64,000 nucleotides of DNA from Ignavibacteriales bacterium (GTDB lineage Bacteria; Bacteroidota; Ignavibacteria; Ignavibacteriales; Ignavibacteriaceae), in assembly GCA_003538625.1 (NCBI GenBank), contig DPRR01000029.1:372001-436000 (forward strand). The letters are read 5' to 3'. Of this stretch, positions 6,686 through 15,137 are shown piece by piece. How positions within the stretch are numbered: position 1 is the first letter of the stretch; the number at the start of each line of letters is the position of its first letter. Position numbers and translations under genes: made by a program. The notes beneath the pieces were generated by a model. The model did not search any database and was not told the origin of the DNA. It saw only the letters and a list, made by a program, of their open reading frames with translations.

Positions 6686-7157
6686 AATTAAATAATTGTT
6701 TGATTTCCTTTTTATTTAAATATCTAATTATAAAAATTATTCCAACTGCTATTGCAATATAAAATATGTAAGAAATTAATAGTGCTACATTCTCAGAAGT
6801 ATTATCATAAGGCACTGGTTGAGGTCTAAAAACTTCATCACCAGGAATTAAAGGTGCAATTAAGATATAGAATATTGCAACTACTAAAGAAATAATTAAA
6901 CCTATGCGTCCGATTTTTTTATGGTTAATTAAGAGAATTGAAAAGACTAATACTGAAACTGATAATAGTAATTCTAAAATAATGAGTATGGAATGAGAGG
7001 ATACGTAAGATGAATTATCTATTCCGAATCTGTTTGATAGATCTTTCATTTCATTAAACTGATTGAAATCCAAAATTGTACTTATGATACCCAGTACTGA
7101 TAAAACAATTAAAATTATTCCTAATACTTTTATATTGTTTTTTGCAATATCAGCCAT
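6684..7157 (-). CDS. Four-helix membrane protein of unknown function (integron cassette 1)
   Basis: About 157 residues with four hydrophobic helices (near 9-28, 55-77, 84-105 and 130-150) and a short lysine-rich tail ending KKEIKQLFN. A loop with FRPQPVPYDNTSENV precedes the last helix. ATG at 7155-7157 has a GTGGAG ribosome site; a GTG at 7181 would add eight residues but sits almost on the cassette boundary. The stop codon overlaps the R'' box. First cassette after the attI region, so probably the best expressed and most recently acquired. No family recognised. Confidence 0.7.
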   Translation of the reverse strand: MADIAKNNIKVLGIILIVLSVLGIISTILDFNQFNEMKDLSNRFGIDNSSYVSSHSILIILELLLSVSVLVFSILLINHKKIGRIGLIISLVVAIFYILIAPLIPGDEVFRPQPVPYDNTSENVALLISYIFYIAIAVGIIFIIRYLNKKEIKQLFN

Positions 7158-7186
7158 TATGACTCCACTTTTTAAAACCACATAAC

Positions 7187-7404
7187 TAATAATTATACAG
7201 AATCACTTCTTCATATCACTAAATAATTTTTGCGCGTAATGCCGAATTATTTGCAGTAATACTACAAAAAAATGTTCTGCGTTATTTAATGTGTTTATTT
7301 ATCTAACGTGCTATAAATAAACTTTTTTAAAAAATATTGCTATTAACTCTTGAACGATATGCAGAATTTAATTCGGCATATCACTCAAATCTAAATTCAT
7401 AATC
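7187..7404 (-). other. attI region between integrase stop and first cassette
   Basis: 218 bp at the 3' side of intI and 5' side of cassette 1; core G at 7187 followed by TTATGTGG. It holds a 27-bp near-perfect palindrome (7356-7382, arms GATATGC/GCATATC) and a second copy of its TGCCGAATTA motif near 7240. A TATAAT (plus ATTATA 7192-7197) just before the cassette could be part of a cassette promoter. attI sites share no strong consensus, so the call rests on position. Confidence 0.6.
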
Positions 7405-8394
7405 TTAATCCAGCGGACTCTTTACTCCCAATCCGCCTTTGTTCAATACATGAGTGTAAATCATTGTTGTCCTAACATCTTTATGTCCTAACAATTCCTG
7501 AACCGTTCTTATATCATAACCAGCTTCTAACAAATGCGTTGCAAAACTGTGCCTAAATGTATGCGGACTTCCGGGTTTAGATATTCCGGCCTTTCTTAAT
7601 GCATCCTTAATTGCTTTCTGAACAGTTGAACTGTGCATATGATAACGATATTCCAGTTTGCTTTCTTCGTCAACAACAAACGAACCAGATGGAAATAGAA
7701 ATTGCCAGGTAAAATCCTTTGCAGCATTAACATATTTTTTTCTTAATGCATATGGCAGCACAGTTTCACCCTTGTTCTCCTTTAAATCTGCAACATGAAT
7801 TTTTTTTACTTTCTTTATTTGTTCTTGCAATGCAGGAATTAATTTTTCAGGCAAAGTGGTCCTTCTATCTTTCTCACCTTTACCATCGCGTATAATAATT
7901 TGCTTGTAATCAAAATCCACATCCTTAATTCGTAATCTTAAACACTCATTTAATCTTAAGCCGCCTCCGTATAACAAAGAAGTAATAAGTTGTAAAACCC
8001 CAGTCATATTTACTAAAACTAATTTTGCTTCTGCTTTTGAAAACACAACAGGTATATGCTTTGTACGTGCAGCTTTTTCAATTTCATTTATCCAGCCAAC
8101 TTCTTTCTTTAAAACATTTTTATACAAAAATAAAATTGCCTGCAAAGCCTGGTTTTGTGTGGAGGATGATACATGATCTTTTATTGCAAGATGATTAATA
8201 AACGCACGAATCTCATCGGCGCCCATTTCGTTTGGATGTCTTTTATTATTGAATAGGATAAATCTTTTTATCCAACTAGTGTAAGATTTTTCAGTCCGTA
8301 AGCTATAATGTTTCACCCTTAGCTCATTACGAACCTGGTCAAGGAGTTTTATCTTTTGCACTTTTAACCCAAAAGTGATTTTAACTACCTGCAA
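7405..8394 (-). CDS. intI: Integron integrase IntI (tyrosine recombinase)
   Basis: 329 residues. SAM-like N-terminal domain (LLDQVRNELRVKHYSLRTEKSY, WIKRFILFNNKRHP), then the catalytic domain with Arg147 (GGGLRLNECL), His278 and Arg281 (HTFRHSFATHLL), His304 (LLGHKDV) and nucleophile Tyr313 (TTMIYTHVL). The segment about 215-252 (WQFLFPSG ... RYHMHSSTVQKAIK) is the extra domain that marks integron integrases and binds the flipped-out attC bases. The C-terminus GGLGVKSPLD is also typical. It recombines attC with attI. Transcribed towards the cassettes. A TTGACA (plus 8416-8421) lies 22 bp upstream of the start as a possible -35. Confidence 0.95.
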   Translation of the reverse strand: MQVVKITFGLKVQKIKLLDQVRNELRVKHYSLRTEKSYTSWIKRFILFNNKRHPNEMGADEIRAFINHLAIKDHVSSSTQNQALQAILFLYKNVLKKEVGWINEIEKAARTKHIPVVFSKAEAKLVLVNMTGVLQLITSLLYGGGLRLNECLRLRIKDVDFDYKQIIIRDGKGEKDRRTTLPEKLIPALQEQIKKVKKIHVADLKENKGETVLPYALRKKYVNAAKDFTWQFLFPSGSFVVDEESKLEYRYHMHSSTVQKAIKDALRKAGISKPGSPHTFRHSFATHLLEAGYDIRTVQELLGHKDVRTTMIYTHVLNKGGLGVKSPLD

Positions 8395-8905
8395 ACTAAC
8401 TTAAATGATTAAAGATGTCAATTTATTTTTAGTATAATATTTTTCTTCACGAAGTTATAAGGCATTATACTCTAACCTTGAATAAGACTAATTATTAAAA
8501 GAAAATATTGCAGCGTTCGTTTCAAAACTTAGTACTTCATCACTCCTTACTAGGCTGCCACAAATCACTTCCTGGCAATAAACCAGTTTTGTATTTGTTA
8601 CACAGGGGGATAAATAAAATATTTTGTTTTAATTTGTGATTTGGAGCTTTAGTGGCAAGCTGACAGCCTGTTGGATATGTAAAATCCCGGATTACAATTC
8701 TCATACTGCCTGTCTGTCTTAAAATCTTTGAATTCCCTAATCTTAAAAACTTTATAACATATGCAAAAATTAACAAGTGTATATGTTAAAAAATACCTTA
8801 CAGTTTCCTCAAATTTACCTGCAACCTTCTGCCGCCATAAGCAGTAACACGCGGTATCTTAAAAAAACTGTCTTTTTCCCATTAAAACGCATATTCCACA
8901 TAAAG
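8395..8905. other. Non-coding stretch upstream of intI
   Basis: Contains the likely intI promoter (TTGACA read on the minus strand at 8421-8416). Both strands have short open frames without family marks or ribosome sites, so I assign no gene. It runs into the 21-bp repeat array, with one degenerate unit visible from about 8884. Confidence 0.4.
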
Positions 8906-9178
8906 AAACGTACGTTCCTTAAGATAAAACGTACGTTCCTTAAAATAAAACGTACGTTCCTTAAGATAAAACGTACGTTCCTTAAAATAAAACGTATGTT
9001 CCTTGATATAAAACGTATGTTCCTTGATATGAAACGTACGTTCCTTAGTATAAAACGTATGTTCCTTAAAATAAAACGTATGTTCCTTGATATAAAACGT
9101 ACGTTCCTTAGTATATAACGTACGTTCCTTAGTATAAAACGTATGTTCCTTGATATACAACGTACGTTACTTAATATG
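8906..9178. repeat. Thirteen 21-bp tandem repeats with an AACGTACGTT palindrome
   Basis: Unit AAACGTACGTTCCTTAAGATA, 13 consecutive copies with exactly 21-bp spacing, variants limited mainly to CGTAC/CGTAT and the last six bases; degenerate units flank both ends. Six units keep the full CGTATG variant and most others the perfect palindrome AACGTACGTT. Spacing of two helical turns puts every palindrome on one face of the DNA. The period is a multiple of three, so open frames on both strands are by-products. Not CRISPR, since there are no unique spacers. Confidence 0.95.
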
Positions 9179-9377
9179 CAATGTACATAACATCAAAGAT
9201 TTTCAACTAATTTGCTTTAAAATAATTAACGATATAAGAACGGTTCAGAAACAGCAGGATACAAAGAAGTGACAATAAAAATAATTTATACCTGATTAAA
9301 AACGTACAACTTGATCTAAAAAGTCCGCAGGATTTTTAATAAATGTTATTATAAAGTCCTTAGCGTTAAGAGGAATC

Positions 9378-9414
9378 TGCATTGTGCATTGTACATTGTA
9401 CATTGTGCATTGAT
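9378..9414. repeat. Short CATTGTGCATTGTA direct repeats
   Basis: Four to five copies of a 9-10 bp CATTGT(G/A) unit lie directly before the end of the symporter gene. Simple local repeat, no function proposed. Confidence 0.6.
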
Positions 9415-9415
9415 T

Positions 9416-11512
9416 CTACATTTCCTTTTCAGCTTCCAGCATTTTGCCTTCATCAAACAATGCATGCTGTAAATGATGTTTGGTAATATAAACAATGCCT
9501 TCTTCATAGTGCGGATCTCCGTAACGGGAGTGGAATGATTTTAATCCGCCAAGCCATTTACGTTTATCAGAAATATAAACCAGGTCACCGGGTTCAGCAG
9601 CCATCGTTTCCATATCTTTTTTAGAAAAATGTACAAGATCTTGTTCATCTTCACGTAATTTAAAATGAACATGAACCGTTTCACCTTCACGCTCATTTAC
9701 TTTGCCGCCTTTAAACATTTCCTTAAGCGATTTAACATCCCAGATTGTTAACCCTGTATTATTTCTTTCCTTGGTGTTAGGCACATAATACGATGCAGTT
9801 ACAGCAACCAGAACAATTAGAATAAAAGCAAGTATCATCAATACAGCCAAATGCGCAAGATCAAAAGCTATAATTGCAAATATGATTACTGATAGTGAAA
9901 TAAAAACTGCAATAATATTTTTATGATTTTCTCTGTTTCTTATTTTATTCGCCGCAGCCTCAATCTGTTTTGCAAATACGGTAACAACTACTGCAACTCC
10001 AAAACAAACAACCGTATTATAAAGCGCCTCTATATAAATATATGGATGTTCTTTTGCCATCGGTATTCCATGATCCATAATCCAGACTAACGGATAAGGA
10101 TAATATGCACCAAGAAACATTAATGATACTCCGCCAATTAATGTTGTTATTACACCCATTGGAGAAAATCGCTTCCAGAATATTCCCAAAAAGATTGCAA
10201 TAACAAGCGGGGGAGTTAATGTTGAGTGAAAATATCCGTGGGCTTCATAAACCGTTTTAAATTGACTGAATGGGATTACTGTAATTGCAGCAAGAACAGT
10301 AAATGCAACTGTTGCAATTCTGGCTATCAATAAATTTCTCTTCTCATCCTCAACATCACCTTTTTTAATCTTCTTTAACCAAAGTCTTACCGGTCTGTCA
10401 ACATCATTAATCCATATTGCCGCAGTAGCATTAATGTATGTACTTACTGTGGACATTAATGCCGCAGCTAAGGATGCGATTATAAATCCAAAAAAGCCGG
10501 GATGCATTATTATACTTGATACTAAAACAAATATGCTGTCAGGATCAGAATTGGCAGGTACAAGATTTGGACTGATCAATGAGATAGCTTTACCAATCCA
10601 TCCGCCGCTGCTTACTACAATTGCAGAAAGCGGAAGCATCATTAAAATATTAAAAGTTGCGGCTTTTCTGCTTTCGTTTACATTTTTGGTAGCCATAAAC
10701 CTCATAATCAAACCCATGTTCATAAACAAAAATCCGATTGAGCCTGCAACACCATCCTGCCAGAAAATCCCTACAAAATTAAAATCTGCCGGCTTATTAA
10801 AATCTGCTAAAGGTAATTTCCATGTAGTGGGTAAAATATTCCAGAAAGAATCCCATCCGCCCACAAAACTAATCCCGATAAAGAAAACTAAAAATCCTGC
10901 AAGCAGCAGCATAAATCCCTGAACAAGATCTGTAAAGATAACAGCGGTTTGTCCGCCAAATGTTATATAAGCTCCGGTAATAACAGCAGTAACACTAACA
11001 ATCCCCATCAGCGTTACATTAAAATGAATTCCAAAAATATCAAACGCCGGTGGCAGCATTGGCTGCAGTGCTTTAGCCATTGTTAAAAGTCCAATAGCGG
11101 AGTATCCGATTAAATACATCAGTTGTAACAATGTAACAAGAAATCTTGCACCCGGTGAAAATCTTCTTTCAAAATATTCCGGTATCGATCTTATTTTTGA
11201 ATAAACAATTATCGGCAGCCATCCGAATATGAAGAAGGGAACAAAGAACCAGTCATTCATATACGTCATTGATGATGAAAAACCGTACTGAAATCCTTTT
11301 GCGGAATATTTTACAAAACTGTGGCTGCTTACTCCTGTTGCAAGTATAGACATTGCAATAATCCACCAGGCAAATCTTCTTCCGCCAAAAAAGAAATCAT
11401 TTGTATCGCTGTTGTACTTACCAAAGTAACTGCCGAATAATAAGATTGCTATAAAATATATTACAATTACAATCCAGTCTAAGCTGGTTCCTAAACTATG
11501 TATCTGATTCAT
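9416..11512 (-). CDS. Sodium:solute symporter (SSS/SLC5 family), large form
   Basis: 698 residues with about 13-14 membrane helices. The first helices carry the SSS signature (LDWIVIVIYFIAILLFGSYF, then a TNDFFFGGRRFAWWIIAMSILATGVS loop and helix), and SAALMSTVSTYINATAAIWIND-type helix 8 is present. A cytosolic C-terminal extension (about 600-698) follows. It would import an organic solute with sodium; the substrate cannot be told. The small membrane protein at 11519-11731 starts the same operon with a 6-bp gap. Family length is usually 450-600, and the extra length is the tail. Confidence 0.9.
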   Translation of the reverse strand: MNQIHSLGTSLDWIVIVIYFIAILLFGSYFGKYNSDTNDFFFGGRRFAWWIIAMSILATGVSSHSFVKYSAKGFQYGFSSSMTYMNDWFFVPFFIFGWLPIIVYSKIRSIPEYFERRFSPGARFLVTLLQLMYLIGYSAIGLLTMAKALQPMLPPAFDIFGIHFNVTLMGIVSVTAVITGAYITFGGQTAVIFTDLVQGFMLLLAGFLVFFIGISFVGGWDSFWNILPTTWKLPLADFNKPADFNFVGIFWQDGVAGSIGFLFMNMGLIMRFMATKNVNESRKAATFNILMMLPLSAIVVSSGGWIGKAISLISPNLVPANSDPDSIFVLVSSIIMHPGFFGFIIASLAAALMSTVSTYINATAAIWINDVDRPVRLWLKKIKKGDVEDEKRNLLIARIATVAFTVLAAITVIPFSQFKTVYEAHGYFHSTLTPPLVIAIFLGIFWKRFSPMGVITTLIGGVSLMFLGAYYPYPLVWIMDHGIPMAKEHPYIYIEALYNTVVCFGVAVVVTVFAKQIEAAANKIRNRENHKNIIAVFISLSVIIFAIIAFDLAHLAVLMILAFILIVLVAVTASYYVPNTKERNNTGLTIWDVKSLKEMFKGGKVNEREGETVHVHFKLREDEQDLVHFSKKDMETMAAEPGDLVYISDKRKWLGGLKSFHSRYGDPHYEEGIVYITKHHLQHALFDEGKMLEAEKEM

Positions 11513-11518
11513 ATTTTT

Positions 11519-11731
11519 TTACCAGTATAATGCAGCAATGGTTAGAAAAAAGTGAAGTGCCATGTAATAGAAAAAACCGAATATTAATATTTTAAACCAA
11601 TACCTGTGCTTCTTTTTCGATAAATCCATCGCACCGGATTTTTTGGTAATGATAAGACCGGTTAAAAAGAAAATTCCCCCGACAGCATAAAGGTAAATGT
11701 ACGGCAGCCATGTATGTGAGATAGGAGGCAT
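11519..11731 (-). CDS. Small two-helix membrane protein paired with the symporter
   Basis: 70 residues with two hydrophobic helices (about 10-28 and 46-68) joined by a basic loop (KKSGAMDLSKKKHRYW). It stands directly upstream of the SSS symporter with 6 bp between, so it is very likely co-transcribed. It may be an accessory subunit, but I know no named family. Start ATG at 11729-11731 follows a purine-rich GGAAATTTATT stretch. Confidence 0.7.
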   Translation of the reverse strand: MPPISHTWLPYIYLYAVGGIFFLTGLIITKKSGAMDLSKKKHRYWFKILIFGFFYYMALHFFLTIAALYW

Positions 11732-11855
11732 AATAAATTTCCTGAAAATTAAGGCGTTAATATAAGTTCTATTGTTAAAAAAAACCTAATTGTTCAAAAA
11801 TTAAGTTACTTTTAAAAAATTATTATTTCTGCTTTTTATTTATATACATAAATAT

Positions 11856-11872
11856 TTAACATTAATTTAACA
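11856..11872 (+). promoter_or_regulatory. Possible Pho box before pstS
   Basis: Two TTAACA hexamers separated by exactly 5 bp (11856-11861, 11867-11872), 11-bp period, 88 bp before the pstS start. This is the layout of PhoP boxes in Bacillus; its use here is inferred from the position in front of the phosphate operon. No PhoB/PhoR gene lies in the window. Confidence 0.5.
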
Positions 11873-11959
11873 TTGGACCCGCTTAACTTATAGTTGTATC
11901 ATCTATATTTTCTGACACAAATTATACTATTTCGAAATAAATAATAAAAGGATAATAAA

Positions 11960-12868
11960 ATGAAAATGAAAAATTATTTTTCGCTTGCGGTGATGCTATT
12001 TGTTGTTGCTTCAGTTGTGTTTTTCGGTTGTAAAAGAAAAACTGATGATGTTCAAAAATCAGTAATAACTGTTAAAGGTTCAGATACAATGGTTAACCTT
12101 TCACAAAAATGGGCTGAAGAATATATGAAAATTCATCCTGAAGTATCAATTCAGGTTACCGGCGGAGGATCAGGAACCGGTATTGCTGCCCTGTTAAATA
12201 AAACTACAGAAATTGCCAACGCATCCCGTGAAATGAAATCGGATGAATATGATGATGCCAAAACAAAAGGTATTGCACCTTTTACTTACAAAGTTGCTCT
12301 TGATGGTATTGCTGTAATTGTTAATCCGAAAAATAAAGTTGATATGCTTACAGTTAAACAGGTTAGCGATATTTTTTCGGGCAAAACTAAAAACTGGAAA
12401 GAGCTTGGTGGTGCCGATATGCCGATAACTCTTTATGGTAGAGAAAACAGCAGCGGTACATACGAATTTTTTAAAGATCACGTTCTCGGTAAAGTAGATG
12501 GAAGACAGGTTGATTATTCTCCTTCTACCCAGGTTTTACAGGGTACTGCTGCGCTTGGCGAAGCCGTTGCTCGCGATGTTAAAGGAATCGGTTACGGCGG
12601 TGTTGGTTACTTTGCTGAAAGAAATGATGTTAAAATATTACATATTAAAAAAGATGAAAATTCTCCTGCATATTCTCCCGCAGAAAATAATAAAGTAAAT
12701 TATGATTTGATCTGGAGCGGAGATTATTCGATCTCACGTTATCTTTATTGCTTTACAGATGGTGAAGCAACTGGAGCTGTAAAAGACTTTATGGATTTCA
12801 TAGTTTCAGCAAAAGGTCAGGATATAGTTAAAACAATGGAATATATTCCATTACCTGTAAATAAATAA
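11960..12868 (+). CDS. pstS: Periplasmic phosphate-binding lipoprotein PstS
   Basis: 302 residues. Signal peptide with lipobox ending at Cys24 (SVVFFGC), then a PBP-like phosphate-binding protein: VKGSDTMVNLSQKWAEEY, the phosphate-contacting GGGSGTGIAALLN loop, and RENSSGTYEFFKDHVLG. It captures phosphate in the periplasm for PstCAB. First gene of the operon, with a TTAACA repeat upstream and a strong hairpin downstream that probably makes pstS mRNA more abundant than the rest. Confidence 0.95.
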   Translation: MKMKNYFSLAVMLFVVASVVFFGCKRKTDDVQKSVITVKGSDTMVNLSQKWAEEYMKIHPEVSIQVTGGGSGTGIAALLNKTTEIANASREMKSDEYDDAKTKGIAPFTYKVALDGIAVIVNPKNKVDMLTVKQVSDIFSGKTKNWKELGGADMPITLYGRENSSGTYEFFKDHVLGKVDGRQVDYSPSTQVLQGTAALGEAVARDVKGIGYGGVGYFAERNDVKILHIKKDENSPAYSPAENNKVNYDLIWSGDYSISRYLYCFTDGEATGAVKDFMDFIVSAKGQDIVKTMEYIPLPVNK

Positions 12869-12882
12869 TTATTTGTATTTTT

Positions 12883-12914
12883 GGAAAGTTTCCTTGGAGA
12901 GAGGGAAACTTTCC
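12883..12914 (+). terminator. Intercistronic hairpin after pstS
   Basis: GGAAAGTTTCC (12883-12893) pairs over 11 bp with GGAAACTTTCC (12904-12914), followed by ATATTTTTAAG. It lies between pstS and the porin gene, so it is likely a partial terminator or an mRNA-stabilising stem that favours the binding protein. Confidence 0.7.
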
Positions 12915-12948
12915 ATATTTTTAAGTCGAAATTAAGAGAGAGAAAAAA

Positions 12949-14043
12949 ATGAAAAAGTTTATACTTTTAGCAATTTTTATTATTGCCTTTAATACCCCTT
13001 ATTTTGCACAGGACTTATCAATCGGAAAATTTTCCGGTCAGGTGTTTGCAGATTATTTCTACAATATTTCCCGTGATGCAAACTTCTCTAACTTCGATAA
13101 TATTGCTTTAGAAGGACCAAAAGGTTTTAATGGATTTGTGTTAAGACGTGCCGCTTTAAATTACGATCAGAATATTTCAGAAAAATTTTCAGCAAGATTT
13201 AGATTGGAAGCTGATTCAAAGTCTAATACATCAAACAATAAAATCGGCGTTTTTGTAAAAGATGCTTCACTTAAATGGAAAAATATTTTTTCAGGAAGTG
13301 ATCTGATTTTAGGTATTCAACCTACGCCATCCTTTGAAGTCTCAGAAAAATATTGGGGATACCGTTCTGTTGAAAAAACCATTCAGGATTTACGCGGATT
13401 TGTGCCATCACGCGATTTTGGAATTTCGCTTAAAGGCAAATTATCGGAAAGCGGAAATGTTAATTACAGTTTAATGTTCGGTAATAATAGTGCAAATAGT
13501 CCGGAAACAGATAAATATAAAAGATATTATGCATCAATCGATTTTCAGCCGGTCAATAAATTTATAATCGCACTAACCGGGGATTTCAAATCACGTGCAG
13601 AAGTTGAATATCCAAATAATTCAGGAGAGAAATACTCACATAACACAATCCTTGGCTCATTATTCCTGGGATATAGTGAAAAAAACTTGTATAGTTTTGG
13701 TGTTGAAGGTGTTTTCCAGTTGAATCAAAACGATGTTATAGTTGGTGGTAATCTGGATCCGGAAATTAAGGATGTAAATGCACTAGGTATCTCGGCTTTT
13801 GGATCATACTGGTTTTCAGAAACTTTTTCTGCTCTTATCAGATATGATTATTTAGACCCTAATATGGATGAAGTATTTAAAGGAGATTCAAGAAACTTTT
13901 TTATTGCCGGAGTAGATTTTAAAGTAGATAAAAATATTTCAATCATACCAAATGTTGTGGTTGAAACATATGAGAATCTTGCTGATGGAACTTCCTTAGA
14001 TGCATCAGTTACCGGAAGAGTAACTTTGTATTATAATTTTTAA
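12949..14043 (+). CDS. Phosphate-selective porin of the OprO/OprP type
   Basis: 364 residues: signal peptide to about 20 (AQDLS), then a beta-barrel. The start SGQVFADYFYNIS, the FNGFVLRRAALNYDQNISEKFSARFRLE strand pair and the end with aromatic YYNF fit the OprO/P family of trimeric phosphate porins. It would let phosphate or polyphosphate through the outer membrane. Its place between pstS and pstC supports this substrate. AGAGAGAG purines precede the ATG. Confidence 0.85.
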   Translation: MKKFILLAIFIIAFNTPYFAQDLSIGKFSGQVFADYFYNISRDANFSNFDNIALEGPKGFNGFVLRRAALNYDQNISEKFSARFRLEADSKSNTSNNKIGVFVKDASLKWKNIFSGSDLILGIQPTPSFEVSEKYWGYRSVEKTIQDLRGFVPSRDFGISLKGKLSESGNVNYSLMFGNNSANSPETDKYKRYYASIDFQPVNKFIIALTGDFKSRAEVEYPNNSGEKYSHNTILGSLFLGYSEKNLYSFGVEGVFQLNQNDVIVGGNLDPEIKDVNALGISAFGSYWFSETFSALIRYDYLDPNMDEVFKGDSRNFFIAGVDFKVDKNISIIPNVVVETYENLADGTSLDASVTGRVTLYYNF

Positions 14044-14052
14044 CTTTTATTT

Positions 14053-14079
14053 GTCATCCTGAGCGCGTCGAAGGATGAC
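14053..14079. repeat. Short palindrome after the porin gene
   Basis: GTCATCCT and AGGATGAC arms around GAGCGCGTCGA, a member of the window's GTCAT-type repeat family. It could act as a transcript-stabilising hairpin inside the pst operon. Confidence 0.7.
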
Positions 14080-14143
14080 ATGTTATATAATTTAATATCA
14101 CACTTTTATAAGCTAAGTGTGATAATGTCTTAAAGTATTTCTA

Positions 14144-15127
14144 ATGAGCGAACAAGAAAAAGAATTTTATTCAAGATCAAAAGATTCTAAGTACGGTAAA
14201 AGAATTAAAAAATTTACACGCACTAAAGAGTCACTGATCAAATTTTTCTTTGCCGTAAATGGAGTTATGGCACTCATTTTTATTATCCTTATTTTCATCT
14301 TCCTGTTTAAAGAAGGATTTAAGGCACTTGAACATATTGGTTTACTTGATTTTATTTCAACAAATAGAATCGGCACAGATGGTTCATCACAAACTGTTTA
14401 TGAATGGTATCCGACTTCAACAGAACCAAGATATTCATTAATTCCATTAATTCTCGGAACACTTTTAACGGCTATCCCGGCAACACTTATTTCAACATTA
14501 TTCGGCGTAGCTGCAGGTATTTATCTTTCTGAAATTGCAAATCCCAAATGGAAAGAATTTCTTAAACCGATGATCGAATTGTTTGCAGGCATTCCTACTG
14601 TTGTGCTTGGATTTATAATGCTTGTAATCGGTGCTTCATTTTTTAATGATCTTCTGCATCCTGATAATAGATTAAACGCTTTTGTTGCATCCATAGGATT
14701 ATCTTTTGTAATCATCCCGGTAATTGCTTCTTTAACCGAAGATGCACTTCATTCAATTCCAAATGATCTGCGGATGGCATCTTATGGACTCGGTGCAACA
14801 AAATGGCAGACAATAAGTAAAGTTATACTTCCTGCCGCATTCAGCGGAGTTTCCGCGAGCATAATTTTAGGTTTTGGCCGCGCTATCGGTGAAACAATGA
14901 TCGTTCTTATGGCATCAGGTAATGCCGCAAACATTACAACAAATATTTTTCTAAGCGTTAGAACAATGACCGCAACTATTGCAGCAGAAATGGGTGAAGT
15001 ATCGCAGGGTTCAGATCATTATTACTCATTATTTTTTATCGGAATAGTTTTATTTACAATAACTTTTATTCTTAATCTGATTGCGGAACTGATAATTAAT
15101 AAGATGAGAAAGAAAAATACATTTTAA
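14144..15127 (+). CDS. pstC: Phosphate ABC transporter permease PstC
   Basis: 327 residues with six main membrane helices. The long first periplasmic loop (about 60-95) and the binding-protein-dependent permease motif (DALHSIPNDLRMASYGLGATKWQTISKVILPAA) are clear, as is GRAIGETMIVLMASGNA. Forms the inner-membrane channel with PstA. A 100-bp gap with a palindrome separates it from the porin. PstA follows after 10 bp. Confidence 0.95.
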   Translation: MSEQEKEFYSRSKDSKYGKRIKKFTRTKESLIKFFFAVNGVMALIFIILIFIFLFKEGFKALEHIGLLDFISTNRIGTDGSSQTVYEWYPTSTEPRYSLIPLILGTLLTAIPATLISTLFGVAAGIYLSEIANPKWKEFLKPMIELFAGIPTVVLGFIMLVIGASFFNDLLHPDNRLNAFVASIGLSFVIIPVIASLTEDALHSIPNDLRMASYGLGATKWQTISKVILPAAFSGVSASIILGFGRAIGETMIVLMASGNAANITTNIFLSVRTMTATIAAEMGEVSQGSDHYYSLFFIGIVLFTITFILNLIAELIINKMRKKNTF

Positions 15128-15137
15128 TGGAAGCAAG

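Larger units (their letters stand above)
3571..8394 (-). mobile_element. Chromosomal integron in reverse arrangement: integrase, attI region and three cassettes
   Basis: The integrase gene (7405-8394) reads leftwards into its array. Cassette 1 runs from 7186, cassette 2 from 6463, cassette 3 from 4392 to the last attC core at 3571; all cassette genes are on the minus strand like intI. Each cassette begins at a G^TT core, and its first bases are complementary to the R'' box at its own end: GTTATGTGGTT (cassette 1, 11 bp), GTTATATTGC (cassette 2, 10 bp), GTTAGCTG (cassette 3, 8 bp). These matches set the boundaries independently of the genes. Placing the cassettes 3' of intI is the rarer layout, known for example in Treponema denticola. 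An IS110 element interrupts cassette 2's attC. Confidence 0.85.

Noticed and set aside
8540..8776. 78-residue minus-strand frame upstream of intI
   Set aside because: Composition is unlike the neighbours, no ribosome site, no family marks; likely chance.
8777..9160. Two long open frames on opposite strands rich in KRTFLKI or KERTFY heptads
   Set aside because: Both are created by the 21-bp repeat, whose period is a multiple of three; no independent coding evidence.
8906..9178. CRISPR array
   Set aside because: Units are contiguous with no unique spacers, and no cas gene is present.
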